DNA of 61,909 bases from Basidiobolus meristosporus CBS 931.73 (GCA_002104905.1 MCFE01000526.1:1-61909), one strand, 5' to 3'; shown: positions 1-12,000, counted from the stretch's first letter. The notes: generated by a model from the letters alone, not told the origin. Numbers and translations are program-made.

Positions 1-348
1 CATTATATTCTGCAGTCAGAAAAACCCAAGCTGGCCTACCTGAAGTACTTGACAGACCTTTGGCAGCAATATCTGAAGTAGCAAACTCCCTTTATGATGA
101 ATATCAATCCTTATCATATTCCCCTCATTAATGTTGTTCACAAATCATTCTTACCCCTCTTGCTACCCCCCTTCCCATTGAACAGTGTCTTGAGCACTGA
201 AGAACTATCATCACTTCTTGTAAACTTACCTACAAATTCCCCTCAGCTACACACTCTTGTATCAAAGCTACAACAGTAATGCTGGCTTCTTTGTTTTAAC
301 TGAAATAAAGATTTCACCTGTTGGTGACTGTTTCCCCCCCTAACCCTA
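1..348. other. Unassigned sequence at the left edge, before the Copia remnant
   Basis: A plus-strand frame is open from position 3 to a stop at 129-131 (42 residues) with no start inside the window, so it could be the tail of a gene or mobile-element ORF lying to the left. A second small frame (94-279) looks low in information. I recognise neither. A C7 tract at 334-340 sits just before the Copia-derived sequence begins. Confidence 0.3.
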
Positions 349-909
349 AAATCCAACTTTTCATGCTAGTACCAAGCACATGGATATTAGACATCATTTC
401 ATATGTGAAGCTATTGAGAATAACTTAGTTAGCTTAGTTTCCTGCCCTTCAGATGAAATCATTGCAGACATATTTACCAAACCATTAGCAAGAGACAAGT
501 TTGAATATCTTAGGTCAAAATTAGGACTGGTCAGTATAAACATTTAGCTGAGTGGGAGTGTTGTAAAAAATTTGTAATTCCACCCAAATATTCACCTAGC
601 TTAGTCACTTAGATCCTTACCTTCAAATCTTAGGGAATACTGGCCAAATATCTTGTTGGGATTTACTTGGAACATTTTCACCAAAATATCAGATACCCAC
701 AATATGAAAATTAGATAAGTTGTCCAAACAGCCCCAACCTTTGCACACATGTTCTTGGGACCTTCCTAAACCTATTCTACGTGTTTGTAATGCCAAGACC
801 ATGTAAAAGTATAAATACTACTTTTACATTCAATAAATCATTATGTGAAAGCCACATAATTCACTTGTCCTTTCAAATCACTTCCAATATCTCCAAGACT
901 CTTACAACA
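349..909 (+). mobile_element. 5'-truncated Copia element: RNase H C-terminus plus complete 3' LTR
   Basis: Positions 349-548 match the last ~60 codons of the intact Gag-Pol at 53440-57384. They keep the TKH-x-DIRHHFI and ADIFTKPLA motifs and end at the same TAG stop with a GTGGGAG polypurine tract. The LTR follows at 559-909. It is exactly 351 bp long, like the LTRs of the intact element, starts TGTTGTAA and ends TTACAACA, and keeps the TATAAATA box and AATAAA signal. It is visibly more diverged from the intact LTRs (several percent by eye) than they are from each other. Everything upstream in the element is missing, so this copy is dead. Confidence 0.93.
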
Positions 910-1107
910 ATTTCTTCAAGTTATCCAATTACCCCTAAGCCTTGATTGCATGCTCTTTGGACCTTTCTAAACATATTCTGTGTGCTTGTTTTGTCAAAAG
1001 CATGTAAAAGTATTACTACTAATTCCTACATTCAGTTAATCATCAAGTGAAACCAAAAATCATTTGTTCTCCTAATCACTTCAAATGTCTCCAAGATTAG
1101 CACAACA
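910..1107 (+). mobile_element. Copia LTR fragment, 3' portion
   Basis: This abuts the 559-909 LTR and resembles the last ~200 bp of the family LTR: the block around the 'ttggacctttctaaac' region, the promoter region and the closing 'cacaaca'. It is more degenerate than the preceding LTR; the TATA box is damaged. It is probably an older insertion interrupted or trimmed by later ones. Confidence 0.75.
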
Positions 1108-1605
1108 AAACCCACTTTATTCTTTCTTCTAATACTTTGTGGCTTCTTCTCCTACAGCCTCAGGAGAGCTTTCTCCTCCCATAATAATGTCCCAAAGGTC
1201 TTACTCCTGTAGCCATATCTTCATCTTCACCATTCAGACTTATTAGTTAGATACATTCAACTTTTTAGCAGAGGGAAAAGCTCCAGTAGTAGCAGTAATA
1301 CACATTCCAGAGAGTGACAGCTTGGAGCTCATAACCTGTTGTAAAAGCCTTGGAAATATTGGAAGTAATGAGAGAACAAGTAGATTACATAGTTTACACT
1401 TGAAGATTTATTATATGTCAAAGTAGATTTTATTCTTTGACATGATCTTAGCAAAACTTGAATATAAAATATGTTTAGGAAGGTCCCAAGAGCATGTGTG
1501 CAAAGTTTGGGGCTGTTTGAACAACTGCTCATAATTTCATTTTCTGGGCACCTATGTATTGGTGAAAATATTTCAAGTAATTGTTAACAAGGAACTTGTC
1601 AGAAA
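1108..1605 (-). mobile_element. Decayed Copia 5' end (LTR + gag start), minus orientation
   Basis: Read on the minus strand, ~1605-1337 is an LTR missing its first part and ending at the TGTTGT/ACAACA terminus. It is followed immediately by the same primer-binding sequence as the intact element (GGTTATGAGC at 1336-1327), then ~220 bp matching the start of gag (1325-1108). In-frame stops interrupt the gag part, for example TAATAAG where the intact copy reads a Tyr-Gln pair. Orientation is opposite to the 349-909 fragment, so at least two insertions are nested here. Confidence 0.85.
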
Positions 1606-1845
1606 TCTAAAAAAGCTACCAGTAGTGAAAGTGGACTAAATAAGTTGACCCTACTATGGAGTTTTGCAAGGTATACTGCTAGAGATCCAATACAATTGAT
1701 ATGCATGAGTTTATAATTTTGCGGTTTAGACTTCACTGTGGAAGTATTATTATTCACAATGCAGATAAAAACCAGATAATCCATCCAGGAATATTGCCAA
1801 CGATTCACAAAAAACAAAGGGGTATTGAACCTGCTCACATGATAA

Positions 1846-3312
1846 CTAAATTTGTTTCATCAACCAGGACAATAAGTCAACTTTCGTAACTACATGCTGC
1901 ACAGTAAGCTCAGCAGTGGAAAGGTCTTTGCTGTGGTCACCTTCACGTTTGGTCACAATGGCTGAGGAGTTGGTTTCGAAGAAGCGTGACATATCTGCCA
2001 GTGGGGTATCTTCGGTGATTTCCACAAAATCCTTCCTGTTGGTACTAAACTTAAACATAACCTTGTTTACCAACGACTCACCTGTGATCTTGCCCGAGCT
2101 GACTTTAGACAGGATATTGCCCATTGTGACTAGACCAATAACTCTATGGGTCTCAGAGACAACAGGTAATTGATCGAAATGATGCTTCTCCATAATACTC
2201 AAGGCTTCACGGCAGCTAGTTTTAGGCTCCACGGTGATAGCTGCAGGTAGATTTAGATCCTTAATGGTAGCCCCACGCCACTGTTCAGTCTGCTGCTGTT
2301 CTTCTCTCTGACTGGCATTGTCGGTAAAGTGGTTTTCCTTCATCCAGTCGTCATTTAGGAATTTTGTCATGTAATTTCTCACAGAATCGGGTAAAATGAC
2401 GACACAGCGTTGGCCAGCCTTGAGCTTTTTGGCTGCTTTAATAGCAGCTGCCATTGCAGTTCCTGATGAGCCACCACACAGAAGACCTTCCTCTTTGATC
2501 AAGCGCCGCGCCATAATAAACGATTCCTTGTCGTCGCTTTTTATCCATGAATCGATATACTGGCGCTCAAGTACCTCTGGAATGAAGTCGTACCCAATTC
2601 CTTCAACTTTATAGCTGGTGATATTAGTTTCGTTAAGAGATTCTGGTTGAGCCAGAATTGAGCCAAATGGGTCCACGCCAACTATCTCGACATTTGGGCA
2701 TTGCTCCTTGATCTTTTTGGCAATCCCAGTAATAGTTCCACCTGTTCCGGCACCGGCAACAATCATATCTAATCGACCTTCACAGGCTCGAAGAATCTCC
2801 TCAGCAGTACCTTCATAGTGAGCCATGGGGTTGTTTGGATTGGAATATTGGTCCAGGATGACGCTGTTTGGGATTTCCTTGTTTAACCGTCTAGCCACCC
2901 CTATATGAGATTCAGGTGAATCCCAAGCAGCCTCAGTGGGTGTACGAATAATTTCTGCGCCTAAAGCCTTAAGCACATCAACCTTTTCTTGAGACATTTT
3001 TTCAGGCAGGGTAATGATTACTCTGTAACCTTTAACAGCGCCTGCAAGAGCCAAGCCGATTCCAGTATTACCGGAAGTTGGTTCAATAATTGTGTACCCA
3101 GGCTTAAGAATACCGGCTTTTTCGGCCTCTTCGACCATTCGTCTTCCAATACGATCCTTGACTGAGCCTCCAGCATTGAAGAATTCACATTTTGCCAACA
3201 GTTCGCATTCAAGACCTTCAGCTTTCGCGATCTTGTTGATCCGGACGAGTGGGGTGTTCCCGATATTCTCAAGAATGGTGTCTAATACACGAAGCTCATT
3301 AGAAACAGTCAT
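1846..3312 (-). CDS. Cystathionine beta-synthase
   Basis: PLP enzyme condensing serine and homocysteine to cystathionine, the first step of transsulfuration, in the cytosol. It is intronless, 488 residues. The start is set at the ATG at 3312; the frame is open a further 13 codons upstream but without an ATG. The N-terminal fold-type II PLP domain carries GGSVKDR with the Schiff-base lysine at about residue 52, then PTSGNTGIG, the GTGGT phosphate-binding loop and GGSSG. The C-terminal third (about residues 350-488) is a tandem CBS (Bateman) module, which in this family modulates activity. There is no N-terminal haem-binding extension, as in yeast Cys4 and unlike the animal enzyme. It could be confused with cysteine synthase, but length and the CBS pair argue for cystathionine beta-synthase. 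Its 3' end faces the retroelement pile-up at 1-1605. Confidence 0.95.
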   Translation of the reverse strand: MTVSNELRVLDTILENIGNTPLVRINKIAKAEGLECELLAKCEFFNAGGSVKDRIGRRMVEEAEKAGILKPGYTIIEPTSGNTGIGLALAGAVKGYRVIITLPEKMSQEKVDVLKALGAEIIRTPTEAAWDSPESHIGVARRLNKEIPNSVILDQYSNPNNPMAHYEGTAEEILRACEGRLDMIVAGAGTGGTITGIAKKIKEQCPNVEIVGVDPFGSILAQPESLNETNITSYKVEGIGYDFIPEVLERQYIDSWIKSDDKESFIMARRLIKEEGLLCGGSSGTAMAAAIKAAKKLKAGQRCVVILPDSVRNYMTKFLNDDWMKENHFTDNASQREEQQQTEQWRGATIKDLNLPAAITVEPKTSCREALSIMEKHHFDQLPVVSETHRVIGLVTMGNILSKVSSGKITGESLVNKVMFKFSTNRKDFVEITEDTPLADMSRFFETNSSAIVTKREGDHSKDLSTAELTVQHVVTKVDLLSWLMKQI

Positions 3313-4160
3313 TCTGTAAAAATTGGAATAGGTAGCAGTAGGAGTGAACAATAGAAAGGTGGGATAAGAGCGATTGCCGATGGCGAAAGTGAGGACTTTT
3401 TATTGAGATTTTAGCACCACATTCAACGAATATTATAATGACTGAGGCTTACAAATATACTGTGGAAGTGTGGGAGATGTCATGTGTGTAACATGGCTAG
3501 ATGATGTCTCAGTATCCACAGGACTACGTAAGGTAACAGTCCAACCATGGATCCAACTAAATTGATTATATTATAAATGTACAAATAAAGTATCAGATAT
3601 GCATTACTAAACAAAACAGGCTCTTGCAACGCTCATGATTTAATAACCCGGTTGTCTTCAACAAAATCAAGCAGTATGTGTATGCATTTGATTAGTGATC
3701 CAAACTTCTCAGGCTTTGACCATTGCCTATTTGACGAACAATTCGGATTTTCACACAGTCATAATATGTGGGAGCCAACCCCAAATTCTCACATACTAGT
3801 AGGAACTATCTAGAAGGCAGGTTGGAGCCGAGACTTGGGGATGACGACAGTAGGCCGACTATTATCCAGCTGATGCGCTACTGAAGCATTATGAGCGGTT
3901 CATTCGCCCCTCACCACGCCCGTCTACATCAAGAATGCACCCATATGTTCTGGTAAGTGCATGAATAAATACCGACCCGCCTCATTTTCACTACTGTTAA
4001 GGATAAAGATCCATCAAGTGAATCTGCTTTTGACGGCAGTTCAATTTATGGCGAATGGTACGCCTACCACAGATATCCGTAAGAGTATGGAACTCAGGCT
4101 GGTGGTTATATAGTTTATCGATGCATATATACTAGTAGCAATAATACCGCATACGAGTAT
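3313..4160. other. Intergenic: promoter of cystathionine beta-synthase and 3' flank of NDH-2
   Basis: I see no convincing coding sequence, RNA gene or repeat in these ~850 bp. A GATAAG hexamer at about 3363-3368 lies ~50 bp upstream of the cystathionine beta-synthase ATG; a single short match is weak evidence for a site. Confidence 0.5.
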
Positions 4161-6278
4161 CTAGAAGCGGCTTGTATCTCTGCCGAAAATCCATGTCAAG
4201 AACCAATACATTGGAATCAGTACCTTGTTCTTGTTTGAAACACTCATAGTAAAGTAGGCTGATCGCCAGAATAGCCATGACATCCATCCAGCATACTTCA
4301 TATCATGAGCCTTATCCGAGCCAACCTCGACAATTGCTTTGAACAGTAAGGTTAGCAGCTTGCACGAAGATACTAGGCAGTTAAAAGCAGACATTTTACC
4401 AACCTTTCCAGCCACCTACATATGCCATGCTAGCGAAATGGCGGTAATCGAAAGGTTTGATCTCTTCTACAATATTGGGAGAACCTTCTCGAGCGATTTT
4501 GTTCAAGGCTATGACATTGACTGTTTGTAAACTATGGCACCAATTGTAGGCGATGGATTCTAGCACGCTACCTTTGACCAAATATTCTCCTTTTTGCTTC
4601 GCAACTTGAGCAGTAGCCGGTAAATCGTAGTCTTTAATTGTCGCGCAATCGCCTATAGCATAACTACATTGAGCATTAGCTTGCATTCGTCAGTGAGAGC
4701 AGATATTTTACATACACATTCTTGATAGGATCTTGAGTTAGGGGATCCAGAATGCGGAAATGGCGATCAGTAATCAAGCGCTTTCTACCGTCTTTTGCGA
4801 CTAGCCCCTCCATAGCCTTTATGAGTGGGTTTTCGGTCAACCCTGTCGCCCAAACAACCAAGCCTGTGTGTTCTAAGAAATCAATTAGCAAACCATTTAG
4901 GGCACACTGTGCATTGGCCTTGATATACTTTCGCCTTCGCCCTTGATTTTTATGGAATCGGGGCAGACCTCTTCGATTATCGCCCCCGTGCGTATTTTAA
5001 TCCCTCTTCTCATGAAGCGCTTAGTCACATACTGCTCTAGCGAAGAGTCAAAGTTCGAAAGGATCGTGGGCGCCACATCATAGATGGTCATTTGGACTTT
5101 GTCGATGAGATTGGGATAGAGTTTTGAGAGATCATCGGTGATGAAGTCGTGTAGTTCTCCAGAGAATTCGATCCCCTATTTGTAGGAATTACCTCTGCAA
5201 CTAACCATGAGTGTTACTTGGATATTGACTGCTTACTGTAGGGCCACCTCCAACAACTATTCCAAATAAGGTACACCCATGATTGAATTAGTCGTGATCG
5301 ATCATACAAATATTATGCACCTAGAATTACCTGCGAAATGTAACAATGCAAGCTGAGCTTTTTCAGATATCCCGGGCTGCGACGCTTGCTCAAAGCCTAC
5401 ATGTCGAGAAGTGACGCTTAGTGATGGGTGTATCAAAGCACAACGTTCCATCTTACGCTCAATTACACGGTGACGAATTCCTCTTGCATCGTTAATGTCT
5501 TTCAAAAAGAAGGCATTCTCCTGAACCCCAGGAACATTGAACGTATTGGAATATGCACCCACAGATATAACCAGAGTATCGTAATCAAGTACAAATTTTT
5601 CTGTCTTGTCGCCCAGGTTACTGGTGCATAGAATTTGTTTCTTTTTCAAATCTAGTGGTGGCATAGAAATCAATATAAGCACTATTTCAATTTTGGTAAT
5701 AAGCCTACTCAACTTACCAATACTATCACACCACGCCTCGTATACGTTCGCTTCCCTGGCATGTTGCTTTACGGGCTCCAAAATACAACGAGATTCCAGT
5801 GTTCCGACTGAAGTGCTAGCAAGCAGTGGAGTGAATACGAAGTAATTGCGTGGAGAGACCACTTGAACATCGTAGTTCTTTTTGTTAATTTTCTTGAGAA
5901 CTTGGAAGCCTATTACAATCGTGTGAGTGGCTTGATCATGAACATGTAGCAAACGATGCTTAAAGCTCATTACCAGCCCAACCAGATCCTAGGTGGATAG
6001 TGCCAGACATTAGCAACATAGCAACAAAGAGGCACTACGATGTGTCCTACCTAGAACAACCAATCGTCCTAGTTCACGTGATCCAGAATATTGCCCAGTT
6101 TTAGTGCAAAGGCTTAACCCTCGAGCAGTAAAAATGGCGTACCTTGGCTTTTTCCAACAGAAGTCACATATCTTCTTGGGGCCCCATACCCCAACATCTG
6201 AAGAGTTTGACTACCTGCTGCAACCCATGTGGTAGAAGCTTGACGGTGCGAGGTAATGTTAGAGAGTGGCTTAGACAT
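4161..6278 (-). CDS. Alternative (type II) NADH:ubiquinone oxidoreductase, mitochondrial
   Basis: Single-subunit flavoenzyme passing electrons from NADH to ubiquinone without proton pumping, on the inner mitochondrial membrane. Twelve exons: 6278-6143, 6068-6051, 5988-5974, 5909-5718, 5651-5457, 5396-5331, 5256-5237, 5175-4929, 4863-4716, 4663-4572, 4508-4404, 4336-4161. They total 1410 nt, 469 residues; introns are 52-74 nt. The first ~45 residues are basic, hydroxylated and acid-poor, like a mitochondrial presequence. FAD-binding GSGWAG is at 52-57, NADH-binding GGGPTG at 210-215, and the second FAD contact AIGDCA at about 348. The C-terminus has the family ending WLFWRSAYFT...FGRDTSRF. No EF-hand insert is seen, so internal versus external facing is undecided. 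Without its introns the gene looks as if it has lost the first Rossmann motif; splicing restores it. Confidence 0.93.
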
Positions 6279-7611
6279 GCCCCTTATCAATCCTATGTGA
6301 GGGAAACTATCAGCAAACGGCAGTCAGCCAGTCCTTATGGTAGAGACGATTGAACCTGTTAAAGAGGCCATCAGTTTACTCCGAGATTTAGCTGCGAAAT
6401 GGCCGAGTATATCGAATTCAACGTTGATCACAACCGATTATATACTGTCGATTTTTCACGGAGCTTACATTTGAACATCGGCGCACCTACAAATGGAAAC
6501 CCTGTAAGAACCACATGTCTATTTGTCAAACAAGCCAGAAGCCATCTAATCCAAAGGGTTTTGTGTTGTGCATCAATACTCCGATCTGTATAAAGATTTT
6601 GACTCGTCGACGCTCGTAACGACAGCATGTCGTGTAATAGTTGTTCTCTTTGGAATAAATATTGATAAAATTTGACACTTGAGGCGTATTGGGGCCACCC
6701 GAATATCCGGTCAAGGGTGATCTCGTGATGGGCGCTGCCAGTAAAATAAATGTATACTATAGTGGAGAGGCCTGCGGTGGGTATATCCCTGACTCCTATT
6801 TTCGGCGACATCCTCCGTTGTTCTCCATAGAAGTCACTGAAAGTGCACATGGCTCATACACCATCCCCAACATCTCGCTCTATAGAGTATAGATGAGTCT
6901 ATTTAAGCAACATGGAATATGTGTGCTCTTTCAAGTTTCCGTTAAAGGATATGATGGATTACTACTGATCAGAATCAATCAAACGGCGTGGGGTAAATAG
7001 AAGGAGGTATGGAAATGTAAAATACGGTAATAGTACAATACAGTTGAAGCCCATGCAATCGTGGAAAATTGGGATACTTCATACTATTCTGGCTATAATG
7101 ATGGTGAATACATGAAGGCTCTAGTAGATTTGTATTGATTTTCTTGCACTAATATTTGAACCTTGCTGACTGCAGGCAGAAGGTTGACAGATCTGTCAGT
7201 ACGAAAGCTGGCTTTTCTATATTTCACCTTGGCTGCGGATTTCCAGCTTGTCTGACAATTCGACAGGCCACCGATTGGGATACACATTTACATGTATATT
7301 GTATAACCAGCGCATCTCCTCATTTTGTACCAATTGCATGCAAGATGTATCCTTGCGTATTTCCCTAACCCTAAGCTACTCGTTGGTCTGATAATCCCCA
7401 GCTAAATGGCCTTACACCAATTTGATACTAGGCTTGATTTTATACTTTATCTAATATTAGCGGTAATCGGCATGTTTGGCCCATTCATGAATAAAAACTG
7501 ACCCTCCCTTTTGGCATAAGATTGCGTGGATAAACCCTGGTTTATTCGGATGCTTCGATGATAATGCGTGGTGGATTGTATAAACTGCAGTAACCCTGTA
7601 CTTCTATTCTA
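6279..7611. other. Intergenic: NDH-2 promoter and glutaredoxin 3' flank
   Basis: About 1.3 kb with only short, unrecognisable frames. The longest (6428-6850, minus, 140 codons with an ATG) has no motif I know and is treated as chance. Confidence 0.45.
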
Positions 7612-8108
7612 TTACAAGTTGGGATTTTGCTCAAGGTACTCTTTCAGTTTGCCAGCTTCGTTGGCGTTTGTGAGTGCGTCGAAGCCACCTATATGGCGAC
7701 CATGGATAAATACATTTGGAACGGTACGTTGCCCAGTTAATGACTTCAATTCTTCTTGGATTTCAACCCCTTTGTCTAATATCAGGTTAATTCATTAAAA
7801 ATTCGCCTCTTGATTATTTTTGGGGTGCTTGTGGATTACCGTGATCGTTAAGTTCGACAGCTTTGTATGTTGTATTCAAGTCGTCAAATAAATCTTTGGT
7901 GCGCACGCAATAACTTGAAGAAAACTATTAGTAGGTCGTTTAGAAAAGACAATTATACTTGAAGTAGTTTACGGGCAGTAGCTCTTGCTGAAAACCTTGA
8001 AATAGAGAAAGTTTAGTTGAACCTCTGTTAGCCACCTTGGGGAGCTTTCCTTACCATCACCGGATTCTCGGCAATCAGACGTTTAACCAATTCACGTACA
8101 ACGGTCAT
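7612..8108 (-). CDS. Dithiol glutaredoxin (CPYC type)
   Basis: Small thiol-disulfide oxidoreductase that reduces protein and glutathione mixed disulfides with glutathione. Four exons: 8108-8055, 7995-7973, 7913-7840, 7775-7612; 315 nt, 104 residues; introns 59-64 nt. The active site CPYC falls at about residues 24-27 after FSKSY. The glutathione-binding TVPNVFI (cis-Pro) and the GGFDA motif (equivalent to the usual GG-D) are both present, as expected for class I glutaredoxins. The length is normal for the family. The 23-nt second exon ends inside the active-site proline codon. A 15-codon upstream ORF starts at 8161 and stops 5 nt before the main ATG. Confidence 0.93.
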
Positions 8109-9053
8109 ATTCTTCACGCTGAATATTTGAAGAATCGATTATTAGATATTCTTGAAAGCATACGTGCACCAGCATTACCTACTGTCAACGGAAATAACAA
8201 AGATGGAAGAAAGGAGTCGAGTTAACTGCAAAAATCGAAGCTAATCATAGAGAGACAATATTTATACATATATACGGAAGATGTCGCAATTTCCTAAACA
8301 ACTCGTACCATCGGGAATCCTCGCGGAGAGCTTTCCTTATATGAGTGGGTAGTGAGCTGATTAGATGAACGGTTTGAGCACCCATCCTGATATTTCCTAT
8401 TATGGGATATTGTGGTAGATTCAAAAGAAACAATCTACTGCTACATGCTGCCCTAACTATTAACTCATCATCTACTATGGGCAATTCTTATTTAATTGAA
8501 GATGATCATGCGAACGTTCATGAGCCATTGAATCATTTCAAGTAATGGATTGCCCCATCAATAGCTTCAAGAGCGTATTGGCTTTTCTTTAAACAAGGTT
8601 GCTAGCTAGCGCTGCAACTGCGGCTGTGTGAGAAAGGCTACTGTGAGTGTGTATAATGGCTGAAAGAGTGGGATACCCTTTGAACGCAAAGCTTTGCAGG
8701 TTGTATTTGATATTGTTAGAATAAATCAGCAGTGAAAAAACTAGTACCCAAATAATCTATAATACTCCACTAGTAGTTCTAACTTGAGTAGGTATAAACA
8801 AAATATATACGGGCTTTGCCAAAGTCCTGGCTGGAACGTGCTAACACAAAGGTGTCTAACTGGATGTCCTATGGAGCGAAACCCCGATTTTACGCCTAGA
8901 CGAGTGTCACCAGAGGACTGGAAATTGAGGTTTGTATGCTTTACAGATCTACATTGCTTTACTACGAACAATGCGTGATGGGGGTATCCATGCACCTAGA
9001 CTGAGCTGGAGATTAGTTGGAGAGGTCTATTGGTGAGGGGATTGAGAAATTGA
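8109..9053. other. Intergenic: glutaredoxin promoter and Set9 3' flank
   Basis: About 945 bp without a supported gene. The short minus frame at 8741-8995 and its plus-strand shadow show no motif. A short upstream ORF of the glutaredoxin transcript begins at 8161 (see findings). Confidence 0.4.
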
Positions 9054-12000
9054 TCACCTGACATCAGCTCTTAAGTATTGAACGTTGTAGTGCAATCCTT
9101 TGTGATGTACATCGTTCAGCACATCTACATCCTTGACAAGTGCTTTGAATGATTTTTTGGGGTCTTCTGGAGCGTTAACTTGAATTTCGTCGCCGATCAT
9201 GTATAGATATGTTTCAATAATCGCAATATCTGGATCTACTGGGAAGCGTTAGTGAGAGTAAAACTTTTTAGGCTACGAGGCTTACCTTCATCTTTTCTCA
9301 AGTTTAACTGGCTTGACGAGTGGTATTGAAAATTGAAAATAAGTACCTGTATCGTTATGAGGTGACGATTATGCATACCCTCCGGGAGTTGTTCTTCCAA
9401 CGAGCCCATCTAATTTCATTTGGGACTTGCTCGGTCTCTAAATATGCAAGAGCCCGACGAACCGCAATATGATGTAGGAAATTTGGAATCAGCTTCTTGA
9501 ATTGAGTAAACGGACTGGAAGTCGAGTCGAATATGACAAATTCGTAGGGCCAACATAACGAATATGTCCCATCCTCAAAATACCTGACTATATATTGGCC
9601 ACTCTTTGGCTTTCGCATGGATTTATCTGTCTCCGAGGTAGGAACCAGCAAGGCTGGCCACCAAAATGGCTCGTTCTCGTCCAAAGGATTAACAAAGATC
9701 GCCGTAGTTCTGCGGAATTCCGATACGGGAATTCCGAAACTCGCACGTGGATCAATAGTGTTGACATCGTCTTGTTTGGTATTTTGTGAATCGCTTCCCA
9801 AAGCAACATCCGTTCTGAGATCAAAAGTTGAAGTATCGTTGGCTGTTCTTCCGTAAATCCAAGCTAGATCCTCCGAATTGCAGTCTATGAGACTGTGAGA
9901 TTCCGACATATCGCTCACAGAATTCAATTCACTAGTAGGCGCCTCCGAGAGTTCACTACTGCTGTCATCATAGCCTTAAAAAGACATTAAGTATTCAGAG
10001 CCGATCATCATAAGAGAATTATTGTTACTTCTTTTCTCTTGTGTTAGTTGTGCGATTTGAGCCGTTGTTCCTTCGGTATTAATAATTGTTGCGGACGCAA
10101 CTTTCGACGAGAGTGGGCCGATATGGATAGAGGCTGATGGACTGGAAGAACCATCCATATTGTGAATTACTTTGTCACTGTTGCCGTGTTTTGCCAAGTC
10201 TTTGCTTCTCCTTAACGTCCCCTTGGGCAATCTACGACGCTTGGACTTGTAGCTGTGAGACATTCCTGTGGTAAATGGTTAATAACCAAGTATTGGAAAC
10301 CACGAGAAGGGCCTTACTGTATCTGCCTTTCTTTATAATTTGCCGAGTCTTCAAAACTTTCCCTTGAGACTTTGCATGACAAAAAGATCTTGCATTGGCC
10401 TCCATTAAACCTAGCAATAACTGAAGTCTCCAGGTTAAAGTTTAGTACTCTTGGGTCATACTTGAAAAGGCTATTACTGGCTGTGTCTCAAGGGAAGAAA
10501 TTGACTCAAGTCGATCTGGCCACTTGAGACCAAAAATTCTTTCGTGTCGTTCACATCGCGGACACACATCCTTTGCTTGGATCCCCTTGAGTTCTCGCAT
10601 ACAAACAACTGCTGGGTCTTCGGAGAAAAGGGCGTCATCAACCCAGATACATTTACAAACGGCGCAAATAATAGTGCATGACTTGATTATACTGATGACC
10701 TGCGACAGAGGCAGATTGCTAACGCTACTTGGATGTCTATTTGATATACTCCTGTCAAACTGATCAACCTTATCCTGGCTGGCTTTGAGATCTGCTGACT
10801 TTACTTGTCGAAGTAAATGCGAAATAGCTGAAAGAGCAGCAGAGTTATTTAAGTGGCTAGGTTTCGCAAAATCCAAGATGTTTCCACTGTGCGTATTATC
10901 GAAAGTATTCCTATCTTCTAGGAGATCAAAGAGCACTCCATATTTGTCCCTCATAGCCTGCTGCTCATTATTTCTCTGCTCGACTGCTGACTTCGTCGTT
11001 GCATCTGGATTGTAGGTGACTAGGAGAAATAAGAAAAATTACTGTTCAACAGCACTGGTCACAAATAACATCAGGTCAACTTGCTACCGTTGCTATTTCG
11101 CTTCCGTAAGCTTCTCCTACGGCTACGCACATGTTCGTGTTCTTGCAGAATATTCTGTATAGTTGGCTTAAACGCACCTTCACCCACCCTGTGAGATACG
11201 CCAGGATACATTTTAGCGTGAAGCAAGGTAACCCACAAGCTTGCGCATTTTACCTTTCACAAGTGGCGCATTGGCATTCGCAGTTTTTGTTGCCGAAATA
11301 ATTGCCTCCGTAGTACGTAGTGATTTCCTCACCTACTTCAATAGGCTTCACTACCTTGAGACAAATCCCATCCGGCCCGAACGGTTCGAACTTTAACAGG
11401 GCATGAAAAGCACCATATTAGACTTGGATGAAATTGTGGGTGATAAATCTGAACATACTTCACAATTAGAGTTGCAGTCGTGCTATAAACGGACCGTATT
11501 TCAAATCAAGAATGCATCAGTCGATAACCCACATAGCTTATAACGCATCAGTTGAGTTACAAAACATTGCCTACATTCACAAAACGTGCCGGTCCCAAGA
11601 AGAGACAATAACTATTTTTTCTGCTTGACCACATCACGCTGAAGTCCAATTTCTTTTGTTCCAGGTGAAGCAGCTCCTTTCGGCTTAATAAGGCTATCCC
11701 ACCACTACAGCATCTTATTTCCTCACCAGCCTCCCAATGCTTGGTTGCAACCACGGAAGCTTCAGTTTTGCGCGTCTTATAACGATGAGTCTGCCCGATT
11801 TCAAAGCCAGCTTCCGGGTGATATATTGATAGATACCGCTTGGAGTGACTTTGTTGTGAGCATAGAAGAATTTCACAAAGTACTCAAATTAGTGAAGCAG
11901 CAAAAGTTGGAAAGAAAAAACTCCGGCCATACTTAATAAAGCCCTGCGTGTCTTCCGAGCTTTTCTTTCGTAAGAAAGCCTTGATATAATCGAGACTGGA

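Noticed and set aside
3313-3351. Longer N-terminus for cystathionine beta-synthase starting at 3351
   Set aside because: The first codon there is TTG, not ATG. The first ATG in frame is at 3312 and gives the expected family start.
5302-5970. Apparent loss of the first FAD-binding motif in NDH-2, suggesting a pseudogene
   Set aside because: The continuous frame reads through introns. Splicing at 5910-5973, 5989-6050 and 6069-6142 restores GSGWAG and an ATG with a presequence, and the 12-exon model sums to an exact multiple of three.
6428-6850. 140-codon minus-strand ORF
   Set aside because: It has an ATG but no recognisable domain, no sensible splice partners and overlapping frames on both strands; length alone is compatible with chance here.
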